Assembly: GCF_000702665.1 (NCBI RefSeq)
Contig: NZ_JNJA01000004.1
Location: 248,001-312,000, forward strand
DNA length: 64,000 nt
Reading direction: 5' to 3'
From: Solidesulfovibrio alcoholivorans DSM 5433
Lineage (GTDB): Bacteria; Desulfobacterota; Desulfovibrionia; Desulfovibrionales; Desulfovibrionaceae
Both the position numbers and the translations under genes were made by a program. This document shows, piece by piece, positions 52,477-61,532 of this stretch. The stretch's first letter is position 1; each line of letters opens with the position of its first letter. Below the pieces are notes generated by a model. That model saw nothing but the letters and a program-made list of their open reading frames with translations. It did no database searches and was not told where the DNA came from.

Positions 52477-53340
52477 TCAAAACGATTCCAGCACCTTCTG
52501 CACACGGTCAATTATTGTCTTGGGGGTTGAAGCGCCGGCTGTCAAGCCGATTGTGCGTTTGCCCGCGACCATGTCCGGCGTCAGTTCGTCGGCGGTCTCC
52601 ACGTGCACGCAATCCGTGCCCGCGGCCCGGGCCACCTGCGCGAGCCGGCGCGTGTTCCCTGATTCCCGCCCGCCGACCACGACCATGAAGTCCACGAGCG
52701 CGGCCATGTCCATGGCCTCCTGCTGGCGGTTCATGGTGGCGTTGCAGATGGTGGAGAGCACGGTGAGCTCCGCGCCGGGGCGGGCTTTCAGAAAATCGCG
52801 GATGCGCAGGAACTCCTGCTCGTCCTGGGTGGTCTGGGCGGCCAGGAAATAGGACGGGCCGTGGGGCAGCTCCAGGCGTTCCAGTTCGTCCATGGAACCG
52901 AAGACATGGGCTCCGGCCGTGGCGTAGCTCAAAAGCCCCTTGACCTCGGGATGGTCCTCTTCGCCGAAAAGGAGCAGCACCTTGCCGCGCCTGGCCTGGG
53001 AGGCGATCAGCGTCTGCGCCTTTTTCACCTTGGGGCAGGTGGCGTCCACGATGGTCGCGCCGCGCGTCTTGATGCCCTGGCGCACGGGCTCGGGGATGCC
53101 GTGGGCCCGGATGACCACCGTGGCCCCGGGCGCGATGTCGGTCGGGTCGTTGACCACGCGCACGCCCTTGGCCGCGTACTCTTCGAGCACCTGCGGGTTG
53201 TGGATGATGGGGCCGAAGGTGAGGATGTCCCTGGCCTTTGCGCCGGCTTCCGGCGGCGTATCGATGAGGGAGGCGAGTTTTTTAAGCGCCAGGTCGACCC
53301 CCATGCAGAATCCGGCGGTCTGGGCGCGAAGCAGTTTCAT
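52477..53340 (-). CDS. ispH: 4-hydroxy-3-methylbut-2-enyl diphosphate reductase
   Basis: A 287-residue 4Fe-4S enzyme that makes IPP and DMAPP in the last step of the MEP pathway. The three cluster cysteines are in AGFCMGVDLAL (Cys12), IVDATCPKVKKAQ and LSTICNATMNRQQEAM. The conserved IRAHGIPEPV and VVGGRESGNTRRL motifs are present. Its start overlaps the stop of the dus gene (ATGA). Some family members also act in stress responses, but the core role is clear. Confidence 0.93.
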   Translation of the reverse strand: MKLLRAQTAGFCMGVDLALKKLASLIDTPPEAGAKARDILTFGPIIHNPQVLEEYAAKGVRVVNDPTDIAPGATVVIRAHGIPEPVRQGIKTRGATIVDATCPKVKKAQTLIASQARRGKVLLLFGEEDHPEVKGLLSYATAGAHVFGSMDELERLELPHGPSYFLAAQTTQDEQEFLRIRDFLKARPGAELTVLSTICNATMNRQQEAMDMAALVDFMVVVGGRESGNTRRLAQVARAAGTDCVHVETADELTPDMVAGKRTIGLTAGASTPKTIIDRVQKVLESF

Positions 53341-54320
53341 GCGGTTTCTCCGGAAGCGGCGGCAAGGGCCTCGGCCGCGTCGATGATGGCGTCGAGTTCC
53401 TTCCAGGAAGTACAGTGACAAAGCCTGTCGCGCAAGGCGCGGCAGCCGGGCAGCTCGCGCAGGTAGCGGGGCACGGCCGTGCGCATGCGAAGCAGCGCCC
53501 GCCGGTCGTCGGCATGCTCGCGGCAGAGCGCTGCATGGCGGCGCACCACGTCGCAAAGGGGCGGCGACGACAGCGGCGCTTCGCCCCGGGCTGCGCGGAA
53601 GTGGTTGACGTGGCGGGTGAAGACGCGCGGGTCGCAAAGCGCCCCCCGGGCGTACATGACCCCGGTCGCGCCGGTTGCGCCAAGGCGCGCCACGGCGTCG
53701 GACGCGGTCATGAGGTCGCCGCTGGCGAGCACCGGCAGGGGCGAGGCGGCCACGAAGGCGGCGAGTTTGTCCGTATCGGCCGTACCGGAAAAGCCCTGGC
53801 TGGCATGGCGGGGATGCAGCGCAAGCCACGCGATGCCGGCCCCGGCCAAGTGCTCGGCCAGGGGCAGGGCCGTGAAATCGGGCGGTTTCGGCCCCAGGCG
53901 CAGCTTGACCCCGACCCGGCCGGGGCCGGCGGCTTCCGCCATGGCCGCGGCGCAGGCCACAAGGCGCTCGGGGTCGCCGAGAAGCGCCGCCCCGGCCCCG
54001 GTCTTGACCACCTTGCGCACGGAACAGCCGCAGTTGAGGTCGAAAAAGGCGTAGCCGTCGCCCGCGAGCTCGCGCACGGCGCGGCGCAGGTACTCGGGCT
54101 CGGCACCGAACAATTGCACCACGAGCGGCGCGTCGTCCGGGTGGGTGGCGAGCAGCCGCCTGGTGTTGCGTGAGTCGTAGAAAAGCCCCTTGGCGCTGAC
54201 CATTTCCGTCACGGCCGCGGCTGCCCCGAGCTCCCGGCACAACAGCCGGAAGGGCAGGTCGGAAAAGCCGGCCAGGGGCGCAAGCCACGGGGCGTCGGGG
54301 GAAAAGGGCAGGGGCGGCAT
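53337..54320 (-). CDS. tRNA-dihydrouridine synthase (Dus family)
   Basis: A 327-residue FMN enzyme that reduces uridine in tRNA. The motifs are LAPLAGFSDLPFRLLCRELG, QLFGAEPEYLRRAVREL, FDLNCGCSVRKVVKTGAGAAL (with the catalytic Cys region), and a C-terminal helical tRNA-binding part. The subtype (DusA, B or C) is not obvious. ATG 54320 is preferred over an earlier in-frame codon because the family N-terminus starts there. It is cotranscribed with ispH. Confidence 0.88.
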   Translation of the reverse strand: MPPLPFSPDAPWLAPLAGFSDLPFRLLCRELGAAAAVTEMVSAKGLFYDSRNTRRLLATHPDDAPLVVQLFGAEPEYLRRAVRELAGDGYAFFDLNCGCSVRKVVKTGAGAALLGDPERLVACAAAMAEAAGPGRVGVKLRLGPKPPDFTALPLAEHLAGAGIAWLALHPRHASQGFSGTADTDKLAAFVAASPLPVLASGDLMTASDAVARLGATGATGVMYARGALCDPRVFTRHVNHFRAARGEAPLSSPPLCDVVRRHAALCREHADDRRALLRMRTAVPRYLRELPGCRALRDRLCHCTSWKELDAIIDAAEALAAASGETA

Positions 54321-54421
54321 GGGCGAAAATCCTCGGCGGCCTTTACCCCAAGCCGGGGCGGGGGGCAACGGGCAAGCCTGCGCCGCCCCGGCATAACGGC
54401 ATCCCCTGCGCCGGCCGCCCG

Positions 54422-54565
54422 CTAGAACCTGCCGTGGGTCAGGCCCAGGATGCCGATCACGATCAGGTAGATGGCCACGACGAGATTGAGCAGACGCGGC
54501 ATGATGAGGATCAGGATGCCGGCGATAAGCGCGATGAGCGGTTGCAGCGAAAAGATCATCTGCAT
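54422..54565 (-). CDS. Small DUF3096 membrane protein
   Basis: A 47-residue protein consisting of two hydrophobic helices: FSLQPLIALIAGILILIMP and LLNLVVAIYLIVIGILGL, which match the DUF3096 family almost end to end. GGAGG lies before ATG 54565. These proteins have no known function. A longer reading upstream has no ribosome site. The gene is separate from dus by about 100 bases. Confidence 0.8.
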   Translation of the reverse strand: MQMIFSLQPLIALIAGILILIMPRLLNLVVAIYLIVIGILGLTHGRF

Positions 54566-54846
54566 GACGCCTCCCTCGGCGCGCGTGCTTTCCGTTCCGG
54601 CAGGCGGCCCTGCCTTGGCGCGCGACGCCTGTTTTCTGGAAATGGGCATGTTTTCGGCCGGCGCAAGGGGAAGCCGGGGCAGGCGACGCCCGTTCCCGCG
54701 CTCGGATTGTCTTGCCCGCAGCCGGTGCCTACGGTATTCAATCGGGAAATCCGTTTGCCGCCTTGACGGTCAAGGCGCGTTGCCATGCCGGCGCCGCCGA
54801 GACGCGCATCCCATTTCATTCATGGCCAAACACCCTCAGGAACATC
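54566..54846 (+). promoter_or_regulatory. Leader region of nhaA with a hairpin; riboswitch possible
   Basis: This 281-base gap between the divergent DUF3096 and nhaA genes shows no gene. A perfect stem CGCCTTGA-CGG-TCAAGGCG (54759-54777; 8 bp, 3-base loop) is followed by a GC-rich, partly self-complementary stretch (GCCGGCGCCGCCGAG, 54788-54802). Leaders of nhaA genes in some bacteria carry cation-sensing (nhaA-type) riboswitches, and position and structure allow that here, but I cannot match a consensus by eye. Confidence 0.25.
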
Positions 54847-56277
54847 ATGAACAACGCAAGCGGCGCGTCCGCGACCCGCGCGCCCTTCATCGAACAGGCC
54901 CTGGCCCCGATCATCCGCTTCAGCCACGTGGAGGCCTCGGGGGGCATCGTGCTGATCGCCTGCACGGTCATCGCCCTCGTCTGGGCCAATTCGCCCTATG
55001 CCCCGTCCTATGCCGCGCTTTGGGCTACGCACGTGACCGTGGGCTTTGGCGACTTCGTTTTGTCCAAGACGCTGTTGCACTGGATCAACGACGGGCTGAT
55101 GGCGGTCTTTTTTTTCACCGTGGGGCTCGAGATCAAACGGGAAATCCTCGTCGGCGAGCTCAATTCCCCAAGCCAGGCCGTCCTGCCCGTGGCCGCGGCC
55201 GTGGGCGGCATGGCCGTGCCGGCCGCCATCTACGCCGCCGTCAACCATGGCCTGCCTTCCCTGTCCGGCTGGGGCGTGCCCATGGCCACGGACATCGCCT
55301 TCGCCCTCGGCATCCTGTCGCTGCTCGGCAACCGCGTCCCGGCCAGCCTCAAGGTGTTCCTGGCGGCCGTGGCCATCGTGGACGACATTGGCGCGGTGCT
55401 GGTCATCGCCGTCTTCTATAGCGGCGACATCTCGCTTTTTTCGCTGCTGCTCGGGGGCGGCATGCTGCTGGCCATGCTCGCGGCCAACGCCATGGGCGTG
55501 CGCCATCCCGCCGTGTACACGATTCTCGGCGTGGTGTTGTGGCTGGCTTTTCTCAAGTCGGGAGTGCACGCCACCATCGCCGGAGTGCTCGCGGCCATGA
55601 CCATTCCGGCCCGCACGCGCATTCCGGCCGGGGCGTTCGCGGCGCGCGCGCGCCGGTTGCTCGGCTGTTTCGAGCGGGCGGGCGACGAGGGACAGCCGCT
55701 GCTCGCCAACAAGGCGCAGATCGCCGCCCTGGAGGAGATCGAACTGGCCTGCCGCAAGGCCGGCGCGCCGCTGTCGCGCATCGAGCACGCCCTGCATCCG
55801 TTCGTCGCCTACGCCGTCATGCCCGTTTTCGCCCTGGCCAACGCCGGGGTGGCCTTTGGCGGCGAAATCGGCGGCATCCTCGGCGAACCCGTGGCCGTGG
55901 GCATCGTGCTCGGCCTCGTCGTCGGCAAGCTCACCGGCATTTTCGGCGTCTGCCTGGCCATGTTCACACTCGGCTGGGCGCGCCTGGCTCCCGGCGTGCG
56001 GCTGCGCCATTACGCCGGCGTGGCCTGCCTGGCGGGCATCGGCTTCACCATGTCGATCTTCATCGCCGGCCTGGCCTTCGGCGACCAGAGCACGCTTGAC
56101 GCCAAGGCCAAGCTGGCGGTCCTGGCGGCGTCCACGGCCTCGGGCGTCATCGGCTTCATCGTGCTGCGTCTGGCCGGCAACGGCGCGGACGGCGGGGAAT
56201 GCTTGCAGGAACCCGTCGATCCGGAAACGGCCTGCCCCGGCGTCCCCGGCCCCTGCGTGGACCGCCCTTCCTCCTGA
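54847..56277 (+). CDS. nhaA: Na+/H+ antiporter NhaA
   Basis: A 476-residue membrane protein with the NhaA helical set. The ion-translocation residues are in WGVPMATDIAFALGIL (the TDIAF Asp) and VAIVDDIGAVLVIA (the adjacent Asp pair). HWINDGLMAVFFFTVGLEIKRE and the closing GIGFTMSIFIAGLAF are also typical. It expels sodium (or lithium) in exchange for protons. AGGAACATC precedes ATG 54847. The C-terminal tail runs to a hairpin repeat that lies between this gene and the convergent DUF364 gene. Confidence 0.92.
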   Translation: MNNASGASATRAPFIEQALAPIIRFSHVEASGGIVLIACTVIALVWANSPYAPSYAALWATHVTVGFGDFVLSKTLLHWINDGLMAVFFFTVGLEIKREILVGELNSPSQAVLPVAAAVGGMAVPAAIYAAVNHGLPSLSGWGVPMATDIAFALGILSLLGNRVPASLKVFLAAVAIVDDIGAVLVIAVFYSGDISLFSLLLGGGMLLAMLAANAMGVRHPAVYTILGVVLWLAFLKSGVHATIAGVLAAMTIPARTRIPAGAFAARARRLLGCFERAGDEGQPLLANKAQIAALEEIELACRKAGAPLSRIEHALHPFVAYAVMPVFALANAGVAFGGEIGGILGEPVAVGIVLGLVVGKLTGIFGVCLAMFTLGWARLAPGVRLRHYAGVACLAGIGFTMSIFIAGLAFGDQSTLDAKAKLAVLAASTASGVIGFIVLRLAGNGADGGECLQEPVDPETACPGVPGPCVDRPSS

Positions 56278-56295
56278 TTTCCTTCCTTACGGGGT

Positions 56296-56336
56296 GGTCC
56301 AGGAGGAGCCCCCGGCCCCTCCTGGCCGCCGGAGGC
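56296..56336 (-). repeat. Dispersed GCCTCCGGCGGCC hairpin repeat, copy 3 (inverted)
   Basis: Read on the minus strand, GCCTCCGGCGGCC (56336 back to 56324) leads into a stem CCAGGAGG / CCTCCTGG (56318-56325 with 56299-56306), then ACC. It matches the copies near 2063 and 24186. It lies between the converging nhaA and DUF364 genes and could serve as a shared terminator. Confidence 0.7.
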
Positions 56337-56352
56337 ATTCGTTCTCCGCTTC

Positions 56353-57117
56353 CTAGACCTCAAGCCCAGGCCGCGCCCAGGCGGTCTGGCGCACGCCGGA
56401 AAGGCCCTTGAAGCAGCTGCCGGCGCGGATGCCGGCCAGGGCCGCCGCAGGGTCGGGCACGGCGCAGCCGGCCAGGACGTCGATGCCGCAGGAGAAAAGC
56501 GACGGCGCATACGGCGTGGTCGGGCCGAGCATGACCACGAAGGCGTCTTCCCGGCAATGGCGCAGGATATCGGCCAGGGTGCCGTTGACGAGGGTCGTGC
56601 CGGTCACGGCCACCACATCGGCCTGGGGCAGGACCTCGGGCGCCTTGGACGCGTCGGTGTCCCCGGGGCGGGGGCGTTTTTCCAGGACCCAGAGGGTGGC
56701 GCAGACTTCGCGCAGGGCGCCCACGAAGGGGAAATGGCCGACCACGGCCACGTTTTTGCCCCGGCCCCGGTCGACCATGAGCGACTGTCCGGGATGTTCG
56801 GGGCCTTCGGGGGGCGGCGGGAGCAGGGCGTTTACCGCGGCCATGGCCAGGGAGGCGGCGTCGGTATTGGCGACGCCGGGATCTGCCAGGGTGGCGGCCA
56901 GTTCCCGGGCGCTTTGCGGCAGGGCGTCCCGTCTGGGCTGCAGGCGCGCCAGCCCCGGCGCGATATGCGAGACGAGGGAGGCCAGGCCGCAGTACCGGGC
57001 CGAAACGGCGGCCAGGCAGGTGCCCACGGTGACGTCGGCCACGGGCGCGTCCTCGGCCGCCAGGGCGTCGCGGACGACGGCCTGGAGGATGTCGTTTTGG
57101 GCAAGCGGTGTGCGCAT
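56353..57117 (-). CDS. DUF364/DUF4213 family protein (putative metal-chelation domain)
   Basis: A 254-residue protein. The second half fits DUF364: NVAVVGHFPFVGALRE, LWVLEKRPRPGDTDASKAPEVLPQADVVAVTGTTLVNGTL, and VVMLGPTTPYAPSLFSCGIDVLAG. Family members are linked to heavy-metal or cofactor handling; no reaction is established. AAGGAG precedes ATG 57117. It is divergent from the ADP-ribosylglycohydrolase gene across a 223-base gap. Confidence 0.8.
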   Translation of the reverse strand: MRTPLAQNDILQAVVRDALAAEDAPVADVTVGTCLAAVSARYCGLASLVSHIAPGLARLQPRRDALPQSARELAATLADPGVANTDAASLAMAAVNALLPPPPEGPEHPGQSLMVDRGRGKNVAVVGHFPFVGALREVCATLWVLEKRPRPGDTDASKAPEVLPQADVVAVTGTTLVNGTLADILRHCREDAFVVMLGPTTPYAPSLFSCGIDVLAGCAVPDPAAALAGIRAGSCFKGLSGVRQTAWARPGLEV

Positions 57118-57340
57118 GACTGGCTCCTTAGGCAGAATGTTGGGGGAAGACCGGCTGGGGCGGAGGGAAAGACGACGATGAAAAAAACTATCGCGTTCGA
57201 AAATCCGTGTAAAGACATGATGCTCCATCGTATTTTGCATTCGATTTGTCGCATGCGCAGGGTGGCGCGCGTGCAGCGAAGGTGTTGGATATTTCCGACA
57301 TCCGAGGTATGATGTTCGGGACAGCATGTCCGGAGGAACC

Positions 57341-58249
57341 ATGTCCGCAAAGGCACAAGCCATGGTTTTGGCGTCTTTTATCGGCGATGCGCTGGCCCTT
57401 GGCCCGCACTGGGAATACGACGTCGCGGCGTTGCGGGAACGCTTCGGCGAAGTGACGGGATATGTCGCGCCCGACCCAGACGGCTATCATGCCGGGAAAA
57501 CGGTCGGCGACCAGACCCATTACGGCGACCAGACCCTCGTCCTGCTCCGTTCCCTGGCCGAGCGGGGCGGTTTCGATCTGGAGGACTTCGCCGCGAAATG
57601 GGTCGCGCGCATGCGTTCCTACGACGGTTACATCGACGGCGCGACGCGCATGACGCTCAAGATTTTTGATTTCGGCGAAGGCCCCGAGCAGTCGGGGTCC
57701 AATTCCAACGACCTCGCCGGCGCCAGCCGCGTGGCCCCGCTGGTCTGCGCGCTGCGCCACGACCTGCCGGGGCTCGTGGCCGCGGCTCGCGCGCAGACCA
57801 AGATGACCCACAACCACGCCCAGGTCATCGAGGCCGCGGAATTCTTCGCCCGCGCCGCCTGGGGCGTCCTTGCCGGAAAAACGCCGCGCCGCGCCCTGGA
57901 AGAGGCGGCCGAAGCGGGCTACGCCAGCGCCCCCATCGACCGCTGGCTGCGCGCCGGCCTGGACGCGGCCGACGAGGACACGGTCGCGGCCATCGGTCGT
58001 TTCGGCCGCACCTGCCACATCGGCGAGGCCATGCCCGGGGTGATCCACCTGATCGCCCGCTACGAACGCGACCTGCCCGCATGCCTGATGCAAAACGTCA
58101 TGGCCGGCGGCGACAGCGCCGCCCGGGGCATGCTCGCCGGCATGGTCTGCGGCGCGCGCCTTGTGCCGGGGGACATCCCGCAGGCGTGGCTTGCGGGACT
58201 TCGCGCCAGGGCGGCCATCGAAAGCGACCTGCGCGCCATCAACCGGTAG
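57341..58249 (+). CDS. ADP-ribosylglycohydrolase-family protein
   Basis: A 302-residue all-helical protein of the DraG/ADP-ribosylglycohydrolase superfamily: MVLASFIGDALALGPHWEY (the G-D-A-L-G step), HYGDQTLVLLRSLAE, TCHIGEAMPGVIHLIARY and GGDSAARGMLAGMVCGA (the last metal motif). In classic enzymes the last motif has two Asp residues (D-T-D); here only the first is present (D-S-A), so metal binding may differ. ATG 57341 has GGAGGA before it. The substrate (ADP-ribosyl-arginine, other ADP-ribose or unrelated) is unknown. Confidence 0.8.
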   Translation: MSAKAQAMVLASFIGDALALGPHWEYDVAALRERFGEVTGYVAPDPDGYHAGKTVGDQTHYGDQTLVLLRSLAERGGFDLEDFAAKWVARMRSYDGYIDGATRMTLKIFDFGEGPEQSGSNSNDLAGASRVAPLVCALRHDLPGLVAAARAQTKMTHNHAQVIEAAEFFARAAWGVLAGKTPRRALEEAAEAGYASAPIDRWLRAGLDAADEDTVAAIGRFGRTCHIGEAMPGVIHLIARYERDLPACLMQNVMAGGDSAARGMLAGMVCGARLVPGDIPQAWLAGLRARAAIESDLRAINR

Positions 58250-58367
58250 CAAACCGGATTTTACAGCGTCGTCCTTGTGATGTATGAGTATGGAATCGTG
58301 CCGCGTTGCCGGTTTGCCGACGGGGCGAACACGGCCGTTTCCCGTGCGGCCGGGAAGGGGAAGGGAC

Positions 58368-58655
58368 ATGGAAAGCATCAAGGCTTCTTTGCCTGACGTG
58401 ATCCAGCAGCGGATCGAGGATCTGGTCAACGCCCAGACCACGGACGAAGAGATGGCCGCGCATATCAAGGAGCTCGGTTGCCGCATCGCCGCCCTCGAGG
58501 CCTTGGCCCCCGAGGAAAAGGGCGAAGAGGCCGGACAGCTGGGCGAAGCCGTCCACCGCCTGTGCGAGCGCATCCGCAGGGATTACGTCGCCATCGCCTA
58601 CCGGCAGGGACTCGTGGACGGTATGCGCATGGACAAGCTCGCAGCCGAAGAATAG
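58368..58655 (+). CDS. Small helical protein of unknown function
   Basis: A 95-residue, charged, probably all-helical protein (DVIQQRIEDLVNAQTTDEEM, IAALEALAPEEKGEEAGQL, RRDYVAIAYRQGLVDGMRM). No cysteines, no membrane helix and no family I recognise. AAGGGGAAGGG precedes ATG 58368. The next gene, also a small helical unknown, follows on the same strand about 60 bases later. Confidence 0.6.
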   Translation: MESIKASLPDVIQQRIEDLVNAQTTDEEMAAHIKELGCRIAALEALAPEEKGEEAGQLGEAVHRLCERIRRDYVAIAYRQGLVDGMRMDKLAAEE

Positions 58656-58715
58656 GGGCTTTTCACGACGGCCGCCGGCGCGGCCGCACCCGCACCAGCC
58701 CCGTAACGGAGAGCC

Positions 58716-58919
58716 ATGGCCGCCAAGGACATCAAGGATGTGGCGCACTGTGTCTACATGATCGACCTGGTTTTACGGGAGGTCATGAGTTCGCCGCACA
58801 TTGCCAACAAGGCCTTCGCCACCCAGTGCCTCATCGACAGCTTCGTGCGCATCCTGCGCGAGGAGGGCTACGCCGTCAGCGACGCCCGCCTCAAGAAGAT
58901 GCTCGCCTACGCCCATTGA
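58716..58919 (+). CDS. Small helical protein of unknown function
   Basis: A 67-residue protein with three predicted helices (IKDVAHCVYMIDLVLREVM, NKAFATQCLIDSFVRILREEGY, ARLKKMLAYAH). Two cysteines are not in a motif. CGGAGAGCC precedes ATG 58716. It may act with the 95-residue protein before it. No function can be assigned. Confidence 0.6.
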   Translation: MAAKDIKDVAHCVYMIDLVLREVMSSPHIANKAFATQCLIDSFVRILREEGYAVSDARLKKMLAYAH

Positions 58920-59014
58920 TTCCGGACCGAGGCCGTGGCACATGGGGCGGGCCGTTGCCGGGCCGCGCCCCTGCGCGTCGGCCGGCGTCCCATCAATCCT
59001 GAGGAGAGTCGTTC

Positions 59015-60127
59015 GTGTACGAAACCGCCAAACCGGCCTGGATGCTCGGGCCGGTCCGGGAGCCCTTCGACCGCGATGTGTCCCGGCGCATCGATGTTCT
59101 GCGCATCATCCTCATCGGCCTGATCGTCCTGGCCCACGGCGCGCGGGGCATCACCGTGCGCGTGCCCGCGACCGGCCCGGTCGCGGGCTGGATGGTCGAA
59201 ACGCTCAACGGCCACGTCGATTTCGTGGCCGTGCCGCTTTTCTTCACCATTTCCGGGTTCCTGTTCCTGCGCAAGTTCGAGCTTTCCGCCGCGAGCTACG
59301 GCGAGATGCTGCGCAAGAAATTCGTCTCCCTGCTCATTCCCTATCTGCTCTTCAATATCGGCCTCGCCGTCTGGTTCTATTTCGTGGGCAGCATCGAGAT
59401 GATGGGCTCCTGGGGCTACCTCGTGCAGGAAGGGATCGTGACCAAGACCCTGGGCCTTGGCACCACGCCCATCAACTATCCGTTGTGGTTTTTACGCGAC
59501 CTGCTCGTGGTCTTCATCCTCTCGCCCGTGCTGCTGCTTTTTTTCAAGGAAGCGCCCGGCGTCGGGCTGGCGACGCTTTTTTGCCTGTGGGTCGGCGTCA
59601 ATCCCGCGCCATATTCCTATTACGGCGATTTCTTCATGTTCTATCTCGGCGGCTACCTGGCGCGCACGCGCTTTCCGTTGCAGGGTATTTCCTGGTGGCA
59701 ACGCTGGGGCACGCTCCTTTTCATCCTGCTCACGGCCGCGCTCGTGGCCCACAAGCAGCTCGGCATCACCGACGAGCACGCCCGGCTTTTCCTTTTCAAA
59801 TGCAATCTCATCCTGGGGCTTGCCTGCTTCTGGCGCATCTCCGCCATCCCCTTCGTGCGCGACAGTCGCGTGCTGCACCGCATGGCCCGCCACAGCTTCT
59901 TCGTCTACCTGGCCCACGAACCCACGGTCTCCATCCTCCAGACCCGGCTGCTCGCCATCTGGCAACCCGTGGGCAACGCGCAGCAGATCGCCTTCTACTG
60001 GCTTTCGGGGCTGACGGTCATCGTGCTGCTGTGGGGCGTGGGCGAGGGCTTGTCCCGGGTGGTTCCCAAGGTGTACGCTGTGGCCACGGGCGCGCGCCTG
60101 CCCGCGGCGGTCCTGTCGCGAGGATGA
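59015..60127 (+). CDS. Acyltransferase family 3 membrane protein
   Basis: A 370-residue integral membrane protein with about ten helices, of the acyltransferase_3 (OafA/NodX) type. RIDVLRIILIGLIVLAHG carries the conserved catalytic His, and VAVPLFFTISGFLFLRKF is the second signature. It probably acetylates or acylates a surface glycan, perhaps the polysaccharide made at 18.7-29.1 kb. GGAG lies upstream of GTG 59015. It stands alone between small unknown genes and a receiver gene. Confidence 0.88.
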   Translation: MYETAKPAWMLGPVREPFDRDVSRRIDVLRIILIGLIVLAHGARGITVRVPATGPVAGWMVETLNGHVDFVAVPLFFTISGFLFLRKFELSAASYGEMLRKKFVSLLIPYLLFNIGLAVWFYFVGSIEMMGSWGYLVQEGIVTKTLGLGTTPINYPLWFLRDLLVVFILSPVLLLFFKEAPGVGLATLFCLWVGVNPAPYSYYGDFFMFYLGGYLARTRFPLQGISWWQRWGTLLFILLTAALVAHKQLGITDEHARLFLFKCNLILGLACFWRISAIPFVRDSRVLHRMARHSFFVYLAHEPTVSILQTRLLAIWQPVGNAQQIAFYWLSGLTVIVLLWGVGEGLSRVVPKVYAVATGARLPAAVLSRG

Positions 60128-60271
60128 GTTTCCTGTTTTACGGAAAAAGTGGACGACGCTGACGCCGCCGCCTGTTGTTGGAGAAAAATAAAGACCGCTA
60201 TTTTAAAGGAAAGCCTCTCGAAACGCCCAGGCACGAAAGATGCTGCGCCTGTTGGTGGAGGTCCGCCACCC

Positions 60272-60643
60272 ATGCTGCGAATCCTGCTCGCCGAGGACGA
60301 TGTCAATCACGCCACCCTGGCCCGACAGGCCCTGGAGGGCGATGGCCACCAGATCATTACCGCGCCCGACGGGCGCGCGGCTCTGGCCGCCCTGGCCCGG
60401 CAGGCCTTCGACCTCATCCTGCTCGACATGCGCCTGCCCGATGTGGACGGCCGCGAACTGATCGACCGGGTGCGCGGCGGGCAGGGCCAGCGCCCGGACA
60501 TTCCCATCGTCGTGCTCACGGGCTACGGCTTGCGCCAGCACCTCGACTTTTTCACCAGCCACGGCGTGCACGACTTCCTGGCCAAGCCCTACGACTGCGA
60601 CGAACTGGCCACCATCATCCGCGCCTACGACCGCCACAACTGA
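60272..60643 (+). CDS. Single-domain response regulator
   Basis: A 123-residue receiver domain: LLAEDDVNHATLARQAL (acidic pair), Asp52 in LILLDMRLPDVDG, VVLTGYG (Thr) and DFLAKPYDCDEL (Lys). There is no output domain. ATG 60272 has GGAGG (60257-60261) ten bases before it; a longer reading starting at GTG 60149 is less likely. It lies about 110 bases before sufC and has no adjacent kinase. Confidence 0.82.
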   Translation: MLRILLAEDDVNHATLARQALEGDGHQIITAPDGRAALAALARQAFDLILLDMRLPDVDGRELIDRVRGGQGQRPDIPIVVLTGYGLRQHLDFFTSHGVHDFLAKPYDCDELATIIRAYDRHN

Positions 60644-60752
60644 CGCCGTCCCTCCCGCGCCCATCCCTACCGGCACAGTGGACTTTGCCGGTGTTTTTCC
60701 GTAGACCCCAAGCGGTAACCCGCGCCCGTGGGCGCGAAAAAGCGAGGGAAGC

Positions 60753-61514
60753 ATGCTTCGCATCGAAGACCTGCATGTCAAAATCGGCGACCGCGAGGTG
60801 CTCCGCGGCATCAACCTGCATATCGCCGAGAACGAGACGTTCATCCTGTTCGGGCCCAACGGATCGGGCAAGACCACCTTGCTCATGACCCTCATGGGCT
60901 TCGGCAACTACGAAATCACCAGCGGTCGCATCCTCTTTCGCGGCCAGGACATCACCCACGCCAGCATCTACGAGCGGGCGCGCCTGGGCATCGGCATGTC
61001 CTTCCAGCGGCCGCCCACCATCCACGGCCTCAAGACCCGCCACCTGGTGACCATGTGCGCCCGGGGCCGGGACATCGACGTGGAAGGCATGGCGCAAAAG
61101 CTCAATATGGACGCGTTTCTCGACCGCGACATCAACGCCGGCTTTTCCGGCGGCGAGATCAAGCGCTCGGAACTGCTCCAGCTCATGGCGCAAAATCCCT
61201 ACCTGCTGCTTTTCGACGAGCCCGAATCCGGCGTGGATCTGGAAAACATGAAGCTTATCGGCGCGACCGTGCGCGACGTGCTCTCCGGCGGCATCGAACC
61301 CAGGCCCGAGACCAGCATGAAGCAGCAGCGGGTGCGCAAACGGCCCGTCTCCGGACTCATCATCACACACACGGGCTACATCCTCGAATATGTCAACGCC
61401 GACCGGGGGCAGGTGCTCTACAACGGCCATCTGTGCTGCGAGGCCAATCCCCGCGACATCCTGGACCACATCAGCCAGTACGGCTACCAGGAATGCGTGC
61501 GCTGCCTCAACTAG
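60753..61514 (+). CDS. sufC: SufC-type ABC ATPase of iron-sulfur cluster assembly
   Basis: A 253-residue ATPase: FILFGPNGSGKTTLLMTLMG (Walker A), AGFSGGEIKRSELLQLMA (signature) and YLLLFDEPESGVD (Walker B, which differs from the usual 'DEIDSGLD'). An extra segment (GGIEPRPETSMKQQRVRKRP) near residue 190 and a C-terminal CVRC pair are unusual. It drives the scaffold protein encoded 18 bases downstream. No sufA, sufS, sufE or sufU is next to it, as in archaeal and clostridial SufCB sets. Confidence 0.88.
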   Translation: MLRIEDLHVKIGDREVLRGINLHIAENETFILFGPNGSGKTTLLMTLMGFGNYEITSGRILFRGQDITHASIYERARLGIGMSFQRPPTIHGLKTRHLVTMCARGRDIDVEGMAQKLNMDAFLDRDINAGFSGGEIKRSELLQLMAQNPYLLLFDEPESGVDLENMKLIGATVRDVLSGGIEPRPETSMKQQRVRKRPVSGLIITHTGYILEYVNADRGQVLYNGHLCCEANPRDILDHISQYGYQECVRCLN

Positions 61515-61532
61515 CCAAGGGGAGCCTTTCTT

